Source: Variovorax sp. HW608
GTDB lineage: Bacteria > Pseudomonadota > Gammaproteobacteria > Burkholderiales > Burkholderiaceae_C
Direction of reading: 5' to 3'
Assembly: GCF_900090195.1 (NCBI RefSeq)
Contig: NZ_LT607803.1
Span: forward strand, 5,420,229-5,484,228
Length of the DNA: 64,000 nucleotides
Shown here: positions 28,973 to 38,102 of the stretch, one piece after another
How positions within the stretch are numbered: the stretch's first letter is position 1
Layout of the letters: every line of letters starts with the position of its first letter
The notes under the pieces: generated by a model
Seen by the model: the letters and a program-made list of their open reading frames with translations, nothing else
Database searches by the model: none
Told to the model about the DNA's origin: nothing
Made by a program: the position numbers and the translations under genes

Positions 28973-29791
28973 ATGACCGCTGCTGTGAACACCACCGCCG
29001 ATCCCGCCAGCCTGGATGCGCTGCTCGCCGAACTGCCGGCCGACCTGCTCAAGGGCCGCCGCGTGCTCGTGACCGGCGCCGCACGCGGCCTGGGCCTGGC
29101 GTTTGCCAAGTGCATCGCCCGATCCGGCGCCAGCGTGGTGCTGGCCGACATCCTGGCGGACCTCGCGCAGACCGAGGCAGAGGCGCTGCGCGACGCGGGC
29201 TTCAACGCGCATGCGCTGGCGATCGACCTGTCCGACCCGGCATCGATCAGCGCCGGCGCCGACGAGGCGGTGCGCCTGCTCGGCGGCCTCGACGGCCTGG
29301 TGAACAACGCCGCGATCACCAATTCCGGCGGCCGCGATGCCCACGCGCTCGAGATCGAGATGTGGGACCGCGTGATGAACGTCAATGTGCGCGGCACCTG
29401 GCTCATGAGCCGCGCCTGCCAGCCTGCGCTCGCCAGCAGCGGCCGCGGCGCGATCGTCAACCTCGCGTCCGACACCGCGCTGTGGGGCGCGCCCAACCTG
29501 CTGGCCTACGCATCGAGCAAGGGTGCGGTCATCTCCATGACGCGCTCGCTGTCGCGCGAGTGGGGTGGCGACGGCATCACGGTCAACGCCGTGGCGCCGG
29601 GCCTCACGCTGGTGGAGGCCACCGAATACGTGCCGATGGCACGGCACCAGAAATATCTCGAAGGCCGCTCGATTCCGCGCGAGCAGCAGGCGGTGGACGT
29701 CTGCGGCGCGGTGCTGTTCGGCCTGTCCGGCCTGTCGCGCTTCGTGACGGGCCAACTGCTGGCCGTCAACGGCGGCTTCGTCATGCACTGA
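28973..29791 (+). CDS. SDR-family NAD(P)-dependent oxidoreductase
   Basis: Classical short-chain dehydrogenase, 272 residues: cofactor motif TGAARGLG (about residues 35-42), LVNNAAI, Ser in VNLASD and the catalytic pair Y179/K183 in AYASSKGA. The C-terminus ends in TGQLLAVNGGFV, typical of the family. It begins 5 bp after the Bug gene, so it is the first enzyme gene of the run. In aromatic pathways such enzymes dehydrogenate cis-dihydrodiols or hydroxy intermediates; which one applies here is not clear. Confidence 0.9.
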   Translation: MTAAVNTTADPASLDALLAELPADLLKGRRVLVTGAARGLGLAFAKCIARSGASVVLADILADLAQTEAEALRDAGFNAHALAIDLSDPASISAGADEAVRLLGGLDGLVNNAAITNSGGRDAHALEIEMWDRVMNVNVRGTWLMSRACQPALASSGRGAIVNLASDTALWGAPNLLAYASSKGAVISMTRSLSREWGGDGITVNAVAPGLTLVEATEYVPMARHQKYLEGRSIPREQQAVDVCGAVLFGLSGLSRFVTGQLLAVNGGFVMH

Positions 29792-29814
29792 TTTTTTCGA
29801 CCAAGGAGTACCTG

Positions 29815-30363
29815 ATGAGCGATCTGTCCGAGCAAAAGAACGTCGACAACGAACAAGCGAGCTGGGCTCGCCCCGAAGGCGCGAGCTTCGAGGAGTGGAT
29901 GACCACCCGCATCGCACGTTTCTCGACCCGCAAGTACGACTGGAACGCCCTCAAGTTCCAGGCCGACTACGACCCCAAGTTCCGCCGTGCGCAGATGCGC
30001 TACATCGGCACCGGCGGCACCGGCGTGGCGAGCGACGTTCACACCATCCCGGCGGAGAACTTCACTTTCTCGACGATGGTCATCCCGGCCGGCCATGAAG
30101 GCCCGCCGCACATCCACGTCGACGTCGAGGAAGTGTTCTTCGTCATGCGCGGCAAGCTCAAGCTGGTGCTGACCACGCCCGAAGGCGAGCGCTACGAAAC
30201 CGTGCTGACCGACCGCGACGTCGTGTCGGTGCCGCCCGGCGTGTACCGCGAAGAGATCAACATCGGCGACGAAGACGCGCTGATGTGCGTGATGCTCGGC
30301 GCCAAGAAGCCGATCACGCCGACCTATCCCGCGGATCACCCGCTCGCAAAAATCAAGCGCTGA
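29815..30363 (+). CDS. Cupin-domain protein
   Basis: A 182-residue single-cupin protein. The cupin motif 1 region reads HEGPPHIHVDVEEVFFVMRGKLKLVL (about residues 100-125), giving the H-x-H...E metal ligands, and motif 2 is VSVPPGVYREEINIG. Metal-binding cupins include dioxygenases, isomerases and oligomeric storage proteins. An AAGGAGT ribosome site lies ahead of ATG 29815. Its place between an SDR and an alpha/beta hydrolase suggests an enzymatic step, but no specific reaction can be assigned. Confidence 0.85.
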   Translation: MSDLSEQKNVDNEQASWARPEGASFEEWMTTRIARFSTRKYDWNALKFQADYDPKFRRAQMRYIGTGGTGVASDVHTIPAENFTFSTMVIPAGHEGPPHIHVDVEEVFFVMRGKLKLVLTTPEGERYETVLTDRDVVSVPPGVYREEINIGDEDALMCVMLGAKKPITPTYPADHPLAKIKR

Positions 30364-30372
30364 GGTGCTGCG

Positions 30373-31239
30373 ATGAGCGACGCTGCCGTGACCGACATCT
30401 CCCTGCTGCCCGAGGCCGAAGTGGCCCGGCTCGAGGCGCGCTTTCCCGCGCGCAGCGTGCCGGTGCAGGGCGGCGGCGTGGTCTCGGTGCGCGAATGCGG
30501 CGCCGGTCCGGCGCTGGTGTGCCTGCACGGCATCGGCTCGGGTGCCGCGTCGTGGCTCGATACGGCGCTGCTGCTCGAAGCGGATGCGCGGCTGATCGCG
30601 TGGGACGCACCGGGCTACGGCGCCTCGACGCCGCTCACGCCAGACGTGCCGAAGGCGGCCGACTATGCGAAGCGCCTGCTCGGCCTGCTCGATGCGATGG
30701 AAATCGAATCCTGCGTGCTGGTCGGTCATTCGCTCGGCGCGCTGACGGCGGCCTCGGCGGCCCGTGCGGGCTCGCCGCTGGCCGCGCGCATCCGCCGGCT
30801 GGTGCTCATCAGCCCGGCCGCCGGCTACGGCACGCGCCCGGAGGCCAGCCAGCGCGTTCGCAGCGAACGGCTCGGCACGCTCGACCAACTCGGCGTCGCC
30901 GGCATGGCCGCCCATCGCTCGGGCCGCCTGGTGTCGGACAACGCCAGCGAAGTCGCGCGCCAATGGGTGCGCTGGAACATGGCGCGCCTGAACGACCGCG
31001 GGTACCGTCAGGCCGTCGAACTGCTCTGCGGCGCCGACCTGCTGGCCGACCTGCCGCCCGCGATGCCGGTGCGCGTCGCCTGCGGCGAGCTCGACGTGGT
31101 CACCACGCCGGCCGCCTGCGAAGAAGTCGCGCGCCGATGCGGCGTCGCGCTCGAGCTGCTCCCCGGCGCGGGCCATGCCAGCTATGTGGAGCGGCCTGCC
31201 GTGGTGGCGCCCCTGCTGCGCGAAGCCCTGGCGGCCTGA
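30373..31239 (+). CDS. Alpha/beta hydrolase
   Basis: A 288-residue alpha/beta-fold hydrolase with the HGIGSG oxyanion region near residue 55, WDAPGYG, nucleophile S120 in VGHSLGA, an acid in CGELDVV and the His in GAGHASYVERP. The order resembles meta-cleavage-product (C-C bond) hydrolases and epoxide/ester hydrolases. With an extradiol dioxygenase in the same run, hydrolysis of a ring-cleavage product is plausible (inference). It starts 9 bp after the cupin gene. Confidence 0.87.
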   Translation: MSDAAVTDISLLPEAEVARLEARFPARSVPVQGGGVVSVRECGAGPALVCLHGIGSGAASWLDTALLLEADARLIAWDAPGYGASTPLTPDVPKAADYAKRLLGLLDAMEIESCVLVGHSLGALTAASAARAGSPLAARIRRLVLISPAAGYGTRPEASQRVRSERLGTLDQLGVAGMAAHRSGRLVSDNASEVARQWVRWNMARLNDRGYRQAVELLCGADLLADLPPAMPVRVACGELDVVTTPAACEEVARRCGVALELLPGAGHASYVERPAVVAPLLREALAA

Positions 31240-31270
31240 GCCGAACAACAAGCAACAGAACCAGAGACCT

Positions 31271-32116
31271 ATGACCACCCCTGGCAATGAAGTGATCGAA
31301 GAGGGCGCCGACCGGTACAACGTTCCGGCGCTGGAGCGCGGCCTTCGCGTGCTGTGCGAATTCAGCCGCGAGAACCGCACGCTGTCCGCGCCCGAACTCG
31401 CGCGCCGTTTCGACCTGCCGCGCTCGACGGTCTTCCGCCTGCTCACGACGCTCGAGAACATGGGCTTCCTCGAAAAGGCCGAAGGCGGCCGCGACTACCG
31501 CCTCGGCCTCGCGGTGCTGCGCCTGGGCTTCGAGTACCTGGCGTCGCTCGAACTCACGCAGCTCGGCACGCCGCTGCTGCAGCGCCTCTGCGAGGACCTG
31601 CGCACGCCCTGCAACCTCGTGGTGCGCGACGGCCGTTCGATCGTCTACGTCGCCAAGGTCGCGCCGCCGACGCCGTTCGCCAGCTCGGTCACGGTCGGCA
31701 CGCGCCTGCCCGCACACGCCACGGTGCTCGGCCGCATCCTGCTCGAGGACCTGAGCCTGCCGCAACTGCGCGCGCTCTATCCCGAGGAGCGGCTGGAGAC
31801 CTTCTCGCCGAGCACGCCGAAGACGGTCACCGAGCTGTTCGACATGGTCCAGGCCGACCGCACGCGCGGCTACGTGCTGGGCGAAGGCTTCTTCGAATCG
31901 AACATCTCCACCATCGCCGCGCCGGTGCGCGACCACAGCGGCCACATCGTGGCGGCGCTGGGCGCGACCATCACCTCCGGCCACATCGAGGAGAACCGCA
32001 TGGACGAAATGGTCCGGCGCGTGCGCGACACCGCCGACGCCATCTCCGGCCTCCTGAACTATTCGCCCGCCGCCTCGGCCAAGGTGGTTCCGCTGCGCAA
32101 CGGCGGCCGCGCCTGA
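31271..32116 (+). CDS. IclR-family transcriptional regulator
   Basis: A 281-residue IclR-type regulator: N-terminal winged helix (YNVPALERGLRVLCEF, then LSAPELARRFDLPRSTVFRLLTTLENMGFL) and C-terminal effector-binding domain with the conserved RLPAHATVLGRILL region and VGTR. ATG at 31271 matches the family length; the upstream in-frame extension lies inside the hydrolase gene. It sits within the catabolic run rather than at its edge, so it probably controls the run in response to a pathway aromatic acid. A candidate site is the palindrome at 27853. Confidence 0.9.
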   Translation: MTTPGNEVIEEGADRYNVPALERGLRVLCEFSRENRTLSAPELARRFDLPRSTVFRLLTTLENMGFLEKAEGGRDYRLGLAVLRLGFEYLASLELTQLGTPLLQRLCEDLRTPCNLVVRDGRSIVYVAKVAPPTPFASSVTVGTRLPAHATVLGRILLEDLSLPQLRALYPEERLETFSPSTPKTVTELFDMVQADRTRGYVLGEGFFESNISTIAAPVRDHSGHIVAALGATITSGHIEENRMDEMVRRVRDTADAISGLLNYSPAASAKVVPLRNGGRA

Positions 32117-32123
32117 GACGATC

Positions 32124-32963
32124 ATGACCACGCCCACGATCTCCACCCCCTTTTTCGCGCCCGATGCGCTCGCAGGCCGCGTCGCGGTCGTGACCGGCGG
32201 CTCCTCGGGCATCGGCCTTGCGACGGTGGAGCAGTTGGTCGAATGCGGCGCCTCGGTCGCGCTGTGCGGCCGCAATGCCGAGCGCCTCGACGGTGCGGTG
32301 GCCGGCCTGCGCGCCAGGTTCCCGCAGGCCGAACTGTTCGCCCGCACCTGCGACGTGCTCGACGCCGCATCGGTGCAGAGCTTCGCCGCCGAGAGCGAGG
32401 CCGCGCTCGGCGCCGCGTCGATGCTCATCAACAACGCGGGGCAGGGGCGCGTCAGCACCTTCGCCAACACCGAGGATTCGGCGTGGATGGAGGAACTGCA
32501 CCTCAAGTTCTTCTCGGTCATCAACCCGACGCGCGCCTTCCTGCCGCAGCTCGTGGCCCAGCGCGTGGTGCTCGGCGACGCGGCCATCGTCTGCGCCAAC
32601 TCGCTGCTCGCGCGCCAGCCCGAGCCGCACATGGTCGCCACCTCGGCCGCACGCGCGGGCCTGCTGAACCTCGTGCGCTCGATGGCCACCGAGTTCGCGC
32701 CGCAGGGCGTGCGCGTCAACGGCATCCTCATCGGCCTCGTCGAGTCGGGCCAGTGGCGCCGCCGCTTCGAGGCGCGCGAAGACAAGTCGCAGGACTGGCC
32801 GACCTGGAGCGGCCAGCTCGCCAGGACCAAGCACATCCCGATGGGCCGCCTCGGACTTCCGATCGAAGCCGCGCGCGCCATCCTTTTCCTCGCTTCGCCC
32901 CTCGCTTCGTATACGACGGGTGCCCACATAGATATCTCCGGAGGCCATTCCCGAAATGCATGA
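32124..32963 (+). CDS. Atypical SDR-family protein lacking the YxxxK pair
   Basis: A 279-residue Rossmann protein with the normal cofactor motif VTGGSSGIG (about residues 22-30) and INNAG. Where the catalytic YxxxK should stand, the sequence reads TSAARAG, with T173 and R177. The C-terminal part (YTTGAHIDISGGHS) is normal. Classical SDR catalysis is therefore unlikely by the usual proton relay; it may be an atypical dehydrogenase or a non-redox member. It starts 7 bp after the IclR gene. A dispersed repeat abuts its stop. Confidence 0.82.
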   Translation: MTTPTISTPFFAPDALAGRVAVVTGGSSGIGLATVEQLVECGASVALCGRNAERLDGAVAGLRARFPQAELFARTCDVLDAASVQSFAAESEAALGAASMLINNAGQGRVSTFANTEDSAWMEELHLKFFSVINPTRAFLPQLVAQRVVLGDAAIVCANSLLARQPEPHMVATSAARAGLLNLVRSMATEFAPQGVRVNGILIGLVESGQWRRRFEAREDKSQDWPTWSGQLARTKHIPMGRLGLPIEAARAILFLASPLASYTTGAHIDISGGHSRNA

Positions 32964-32964
32964 G

Positions 32965-33057
32965 CCCACCCCCAGCCTTGCCCACTTCGTGTGGCTTCTG
33001 CACCCCCTCGAGGGGGCGACACCAGCGGCCCGGCAAAGCCGGATCCGCGGTGTCCCC
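32965..33057 (-). repeat. Dispersed extragenic repeat, copy 1
   Basis: Minus-oriented copy of a repeat found five times in the window. It begins one base after the SDR stop. It contains the CACTTCGTGTGGC end, a CCCCCTCGAGGGGG inverted repeat and a CCGG-CAAAG-CCGG hairpin. It lies inside the catabolic run and may stop or attenuate transcription before the ThDP enzyme gene. Confidence 0.7.
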
Positions 33058-33114
33058 CGCCTCGGCCGCGCGAGTTGAAGCGCTCCTTCCCACAAAGATC
33101 CAGTGAGAACTGAT

Positions 33115-34803
33115 ATGCAACCCACAGTCACCGTCGGCGCAGTCGTCGCGGCCTTCCTCGAACAGTGCGGCGTCAAGGCTGCGTTCGGCGTCATCTCCAT
33201 CCACAACATGCCGATCCTGGATGCCTTCGCCCAGCGCGGCGCGATCCGCTTCATCTCGGCGCGCGGCGAAGCGGGTGCGGGCAACATGGCCGACGCCTAT
33301 GCGCGTTCGACCGCCAGCCTCGGCGTGGCGGTCACGAGCACCGGCCCGGCCGCAGGGAACATCGCCGGCAGCATGGTCGAGGCGCTGACCGCAGGCGCTC
33401 CGGTGCTGCACATCACCGGCCAGATCGAGACGCCCTACATCGACAAGGGCATGTCGTACATCCACGAGGCACCGGACCAGCTCACCATGCTCAAGGCCGT
33501 CTCGAAGGCCGCCTTCCGCGTGCGCAGCGTCGAGAACGTGCTCGGCACGCTCAAGCGCGCGGTGCAGGTCGCGCTCACGGCGCCGACCGGCCCGGTCAGC
33601 GTCGAGATCCCGATCGACATCCAGTCCGCGCTCGTCACGATGCCGGAAGACCTCTCGCCGCTGCCGATCGAGGCGGCCGTGCCCTCCAAGGCCGGGCTCG
33701 ACGCGCTGGCCGCGAACCTCGCGAAGGCCAAGCGCCCGCTGCTGTGGGTCGGCGGCGGCGCCCGCCACGCCGGCGCGGCCATCAAGCGCCTGCAGAAGCT
33801 CGGCTTCGGCGTCGTCACCACCACGCAAGGCCGCGGCACGGTGCCCGAGGACGATCCGGGCTCGCTCGGCGCCTACAACATCCAGAAGCCGGTCGAGAAC
33901 TTCTACCAGACCTGCGACGCGATGCTCGTCGTCGGCTCGCGCCTGCGCGGCAACGAAACGCTGAAGTACGAGCTCAAGCTCCCGCGTCCGCTCTATCGCG
34001 TCGACGCCGACGGCGCCGTCGAAGGCCGCTGCTACACGACCGACGCCTTCGTCTGCGGTGACTCGGCCCTCGCGCTCGAAGGCCTGGCCGACCGCCTCGA
34101 AGCCGCCAAGTACAAGGCCGATCCGAAGCTGCTGAGCGACCTGCGCGCGGCCCACGACGAAGCGGTCGCGTCGCTGCGTGACGGCCTCGGACCCTACGCC
34201 GAACTCGTGCGCCAGCTCCAGACGGCCGCCGGCCGCAACTTCAACTGGGTGCGCGACGTGACCGTCTCCAACAGCACCTGGGGCAACCGCGAGCTGCGCA
34301 TCTTCGAACCCAGCGCCGGCGTGCACGCCACCGGCGGCGGCATCGGCCAGGGCATGCCCATGGCGATCGGCGCCGCGATCGGTGCGGCAGTCACCGGCTC
34401 GGGCCGCAAGACCTTCTGCCTGGCCGGCGACGGCGGCTTCATCCTGAACCTCGGCGAGCTCGCCTGCATGGTGCAGGAGAGGGCCCCGATGGTGATCGTG
34501 CTCATGAACGACAAGAGCTACGGCGTCATCAAGAACATCCAGGACGTGCAGTACGGCGGCCGCCGCTGCTACGCCGAACTGCACACGCCCGACTACGACC
34601 TGCTGTGCAAGTCGATCGCGCTGCCGCATGCCCGCGTGACCGGCCTCGACCAATTGCCCGCACGCCTGGACGAAGCGCTGTCGACCGACGGCCCGTTCCT
34701 GCTCGAGATCGATATGCTCTCGATCGGCAGCTTCAAGAGCACCTTCGCGGGTCCGCCGACCAACAAGATCACGCAGATCCCCGCGCTCGGCGGCGGCAAG
34801 TGA
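33115..34803 (+). CDS. Thiamine-diphosphate-dependent enzyme (acetolactate synthase/benzoylformate decarboxylase superfamily)
   Basis: A 562-residue ThDP enzyme with the three usual domains. The catalytic Glu is E52 in RGEAGAGNMADAYAR, and the ThDP/Mg motif starts at GDGGFILNLGELAC (D439) and runs to LMNDKSYG. Family members decarboxylate 2-keto acids or make acyloins. Its position beside dehydrogenases suggests decarboxylation of an aromatic or aliphatic 2-oxo acid followed by aldehyde oxidation, but this is inferred. ATG at 33115 is preferred to an in-frame GTG four codons earlier. A repeat separates it from the upstream gene. Confidence 0.88.
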   Translation: MQPTVTVGAVVAAFLEQCGVKAAFGVISIHNMPILDAFAQRGAIRFISARGEAGAGNMADAYARSTASLGVAVTSTGPAAGNIAGSMVEALTAGAPVLHITGQIETPYIDKGMSYIHEAPDQLTMLKAVSKAAFRVRSVENVLGTLKRAVQVALTAPTGPVSVEIPIDIQSALVTMPEDLSPLPIEAAVPSKAGLDALAANLAKAKRPLLWVGGGARHAGAAIKRLQKLGFGVVTTTQGRGTVPEDDPGSLGAYNIQKPVENFYQTCDAMLVVGSRLRGNETLKYELKLPRPLYRVDADGAVEGRCYTTDAFVCGDSALALEGLADRLEAAKYKADPKLLSDLRAAHDEAVASLRDGLGPYAELVRQLQTAAGRNFNWVRDVTVSNSTWGNRELRIFEPSAGVHATGGGIGQGMPMAIGAAIGAAVTGSGRKTFCLAGDGGFILNLGELACMVQERAPMVIVLMNDKSYGVIKNIQDVQYGGRRCYAELHTPDYDLLCKSIALPHARVTGLDQLPARLDEALSTDGPFLLEIDMLSIGSFKSTFAGPPTNKITQIPALGGGK

Positions 34804-34817
34804 GCGGGGCACCGGCA

Positions 34818-35621
34818 ATGACCGTTCGCATCGCTCTGATCGGCTGCGGCGCCATCGGCACCGCGGCGCTCGAACTGCTGCGCGAAGACGCTGGCCTGTC
34901 GGTGGCCGCCATCGTCGTGCCCGCCGAGGCCTTCGCGGCCACGAAGGACGTGGCCGCGCGGCTCGCGCCCGGCGCGCAGGTGGTGTCGGCGGTACCGGCC
35001 GATGGCATCGATCTCGTGGTCGAAGCCGCAGGCCATGCCGCGATCGAGGCGCATGTGCTGCCCGCGCTGCAGCGCGGCACGCCTTGCGTCGTGGCCTCCG
35101 TCGGCGCGCTTTCGGCGCAGGGCTTCGCCGAGAAGCTCGAAGCCGCGGCGGTCGCCGGCAAGACGCAGGTGCAATTGATTGCCGGCGCGATCGGCGCCAT
35201 CGATGCGCTGGCCGCGGCCCGCATCGGCGGGCTCGACAGCGTGCGCTACACCGGCCGCAAGCCGCCGCACGCCTGGAAGGGCACGCCGGCCGAGCAGGGC
35301 CGCGATCTCGGCGCGCTGACCGGCGCCACCGTGATCTTCGAGGGCAGCGCGCGCGAAGCCGCGACGCTCTATCCGAAGAACGCCAACGTCGCGGCGACCG
35401 TGTCCCTCGCCGGCCTCGGCCTCGATCGCACCAGCGTGCGCCTGATCGCCGACCCGACGGTCGCCGAGAACGTCCACACCGTCGAAGCCGAGGGCGCGTT
35501 CGGCAACTTCGAGTTGACCATGCGCAACAAGCCGCTGGCAGCCAACCCGAAGACCTCGGCGCTGACCGTCTACAGCGCTGTGCGCGCGCTGCGCAACAGA
35601 GTCGCGCCCCTCACGATCTGA
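34818..35621 (+). CDS. L-aspartate dehydrogenase-like protein (NadX family)
   Basis: A 267-residue protein with N-terminal Rossmann motif GCGAIGTAALELL and the aspartate-dehydrogenase C-terminal domain (IAGAIGAIDALAAARIGG, YPKNANVAATVSLAGLG, EAEGAFGNFELTMRNKPLAANPKTS). Length and motifs match NadX-type enzymes, which interconvert aspartate and iminoaspartate/oxaloacetate. In a catabolic run it could act on a related amino or imino acid, so the exact role is open. ATG at 34818 follows the ThDP gene by 14 bp. Confidence 0.8.
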   Translation: MTVRIALIGCGAIGTAALELLREDAGLSVAAIVVPAEAFAATKDVAARLAPGAQVVSAVPADGIDLVVEAAGHAAIEAHVLPALQRGTPCVVASVGALSAQGFAEKLEAAAVAGKTQVQLIAGAIGAIDALAAARIGGLDSVRYTGRKPPHAWKGTPAEQGRDLGALTGATVIFEGSAREAATLYPKNANVAATVSLAGLGLDRTSVRLIADPTVAENVHTVEAEGAFGNFELTMRNKPLAANPKTSALTVYSAVRALRNRVAPLTI

Positions 35622-35641
35622 AGCCCGGAAGCGAGCCACCC

Positions 35642-37117
35642 ATGATTTCCTCCGAACTTCTCCCCATCAACGTTGCCGGCGAATGGCGCCTGGGCGGCGG
35701 CGATGTCTACGAGAGCCTCTATCCGGCGACCGGCGAGCCGATCGCGCGCCTGAGGGCCGCGAGCCTGGCCGATGTCGAAGAAGCCATCACCCGTGCCGAC
35801 CATGCCTTCCGCACAAGCGGCTGGGCGCAGAAGCTGCCGCACGAGCGCGCTGCCGTGCTGCACCGCGTGGCGCACCTGATCCGCGCCGAGGCCGAGACCC
35901 TGGCGCAGAAGCAGCGCCTGGACAACGGCAAGCCGATCAACGAGACGCGCGCCCTGGTCGCCAGCGCCGCCGGCACCTTCCAGTTCTTCGCTGCCGCGCT
36001 CGAGACGCTCGAAGAAACCATCACGCCTTCGCGCGGCCCCTTCGTCACGATGAGCGTGCACGAGCCGATGGGCGTCGTCGCCGCGATCACGCCGTGGAAC
36101 TCGCCGATCGCGAGCGAGGCGCAGAAGCTGGCGCCGGCCCTCGCCGCGGGTTGCGCGGTGGTCGTCAAGCCCGCCGAAGTCACGCCCGTCATGGCGCTCG
36201 AACTGGCCCGCATCTGCGAAGAAGCCGGCGTGCCCAAGGGCATCGTGAGCGTGCTGCCGGGCAAGGGCTCGGTCATCGGCGACGCGATCACCAAGCACCC
36301 GCTGGTCAAGCGCGTGTCCTTCACCGGCGGCACCACCACCGGCAAGCACATCGCGCACATCGCGGCCGACAAGATGATGCCGGTGTCGCTCGAACTCGGC
36401 GGCAAGTCGCCGACCATGGTGCTCGAGGACGCGGACCTCGACCACGCGGTCAAGGGCGTGCTCTACGGCATCTTCAGCAGCTCGGGCGAATCGTGCATCG
36501 CCGGCTCCCGGCTGTTCGTGGCGCGCGACATCTACGACGAGTTCCTTACGCACCTGGTCGAAGGCGCCAATGCGCTGCGAGTGGGCGACCCGGCTTCCGA
36601 GCGCACGCAGATGGGACCGCTGATCACCGCGCGTCACCGCGAGAGCATCGAGCGCTACGTGGAACTCGGTGTCTCCGAGGGCGGGCACATCCGCACCGGC
36701 GGCGTGCGCCCGCACGGCAATGGGCTCGACAAGGGCTACTTCTACACGCCGACCATCCTCGAAGGCCTGACCAACAACGCACGCATTGCCCAGGAGGAAA
36801 TCTTCGGCCCGGTGCTCGTCGCGATGCCCTTCGACCGCGAGGAAGAATTGATCGCGCAGGCCAACGACAGCGTCTACGCGCTGGCCGCCGGCGTCTGGAG
36901 CCGCGACTTCAAGCGCGCCTGGAAGCTCGGCCGCGCGGTGCAGGCGGGCACCGTCTGGGTCAACACCTACAAGCAGTTCTCGGTCTCGACGCCGTTCGGC
37001 GGCTGGCGCGACAGCGGCCTGGGCCGCGAGAAGGGCCGCGAAGGCATCTTCCAGTACATGGAGCAGAAGAGCATGTACTGGGGCACCAACGAGCAGCCCC
37101 TGCCGTGGGCGAACTGA
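35642..37117 (+). CDS. Aldehyde dehydrogenase
   Basis: NAD(P)-dependent aldehyde dehydrogenase of 491 residues, the full family length. Motifs are ITPWNSPIA in the cofactor site, FTGGTTTGKHI, general base E251 in LELGGKSP and catalytic C285 in SSSGESCIAG. The C-terminal FGGWRDSGLGREKG is standard. It lies 20 bp after the NadX-like gene and 13 bp before the VOC dioxygenase gene. It may oxidise a ring-cleavage semialdehyde (compare 2-aminomuconic or 2-hydroxymuconic semialdehyde dehydrogenases) or the aldehyde made by the ThDP enzyme. Confidence 0.92.
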   Translation: MISSELLPINVAGEWRLGGGDVYESLYPATGEPIARLRAASLADVEEAITRADHAFRTSGWAQKLPHERAAVLHRVAHLIRAEAETLAQKQRLDNGKPINETRALVASAAGTFQFFAAALETLEETITPSRGPFVTMSVHEPMGVVAAITPWNSPIASEAQKLAPALAAGCAVVVKPAEVTPVMALELARICEEAGVPKGIVSVLPGKGSVIGDAITKHPLVKRVSFTGGTTTGKHIAHIAADKMMPVSLELGGKSPTMVLEDADLDHAVKGVLYGIFSSSGESCIAGSRLFVARDIYDEFLTHLVEGANALRVGDPASERTQMGPLITARHRESIERYVELGVSEGGHIRTGGVRPHGNGLDKGYFYTPTILEGLTNNARIAQEEIFGPVLVAMPFDREEELIAQANDSVYALAAGVWSRDFKRAWKLGRAVQAGTVWVNTYKQFSVSTPFGGWRDSGLGREKGREGIFQYMEQKSMYWGTNEQPLPWAN

Positions 37118-37130
37118 CAGGAAGAACGAA

Positions 37131-38102
37131 ATGAGCGTCTTGGGCATTGACCAGATCACCTACGGGGCAGATGACCTCACCGTCTGTCGCACCTTCTTCC
37201 AGGATTGGGGCCTCGCCCTGAAGTCCGAGGCCGCCGACGAGCTCGTCTTCGAGTGCCTGAACGGCTGCCGCGTGGTGGTCGCCGCGCTCGGCAAGCCGGG
37301 CCTGCCGGTCGCGATGGAGGAGGGCCCGACCCTGCTCGAAGTGGTATGGGGCGTCGAGAACGACGCCGACCTCGACCGCTATGCCGCCGCGATCGCCAAG
37401 GACCCGGGCTTCATCGACGCCAAGGTCGAGGGCGCACGCCGCATCGGCTGCATCGACCCGAACGGCCTCGCGGTGCGCCTGCAGGTCTCGCGCAAGCGTG
37501 CGGTCGAGGTCGAGTGCGGCGCGATGAACACCTGGAACGCCAAGCAGCGCATCGACCAGCCGGCGCCGATCTACGAACGCGCGACGCCGATCGAAGTGGG
37601 CCACGTGGTCTTCTTCGTCAGCGATGTGAAGGGCACCAGCGCCTTCTATGCCGAGCGCTTCGGCTTCGTCGGCTCCGACAGCTACCCGAACCGCGGCGCC
37701 TTCATGCGCTGCGCGCCGGACGGCGGCCACCACGACCTGTTCCTGCTGCAGCTTCCCTCGGGCAAGCGCGGCCTCAACCACGTGGCCTTCACCGTGCGCG
37801 ACATCCACGAGGTGTTCGGCGGCGGCCTGCATTTCTCGCGCAAGGGCTGGGAGACGCAGCTCGGCCCCGGCCGCCACCCGATTTCGTCGGCCTACTTCTG
37901 GTACTTCAAGAACCCGGCCGGCGGCCTGATCGAGTACTACGCGGACGAAGACCAGCTCACCGGCGACTGGCAGCCGCGCGAATTCGAGCCCGGCCCGACC
38001 GTGTTCGCGGAGTGGGCGGTCGAAGGCGGCCTCGACGGCAATACCCGCCGCCAGAAGAACGTGCAAGGGCCCGAAGGCAAGTTCTTGACCGAGAAGAAAT
38101 GA
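37131..38102 (+). CDS. VOC-family extradiol dioxygenase
   Basis: A 323-residue two-domain vicinal-oxygen-chelate protein of the extradiol ring-cleavage type. The C-terminal domain has the full 2-His-1-carboxylate iron triad: H158 in EVGHVVFFV, H217 in GLNHVAFTV and E268 in GGLIEYYAD. Length and layout match catechol 2,3-dioxygenase and 2,3-dihydroxybiphenyl dioxygenase relatives. It would open a dihydroxylated ring made by the Rieske enzyme encoded downstream. Its stop overlaps the start of the next Bug gene by 4 bp. Confidence 0.85.
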   Translation: MSVLGIDQITYGADDLTVCRTFFQDWGLALKSEAADELVFECLNGCRVVVAALGKPGLPVAMEEGPTLLEVVWGVENDADLDRYAAAIAKDPGFIDAKVEGARRIGCIDPNGLAVRLQVSRKRAVEVECGAMNTWNAKQRIDQPAPIYERATPIEVGHVVFFVSDVKGTSAFYAERFGFVGSDSYPNRGAFMRCAPDGGHHDLFLLQLPSGKRGLNHVAFTVRDIHEVFGGGLHFSRKGWETQLGPGRHPISSAYFWYFKNPAGGLIEYYADEDQLTGDWQPREFEPGPTVFAEWAVEGGLDGNTRRQKNVQGPEGKFLTEKK

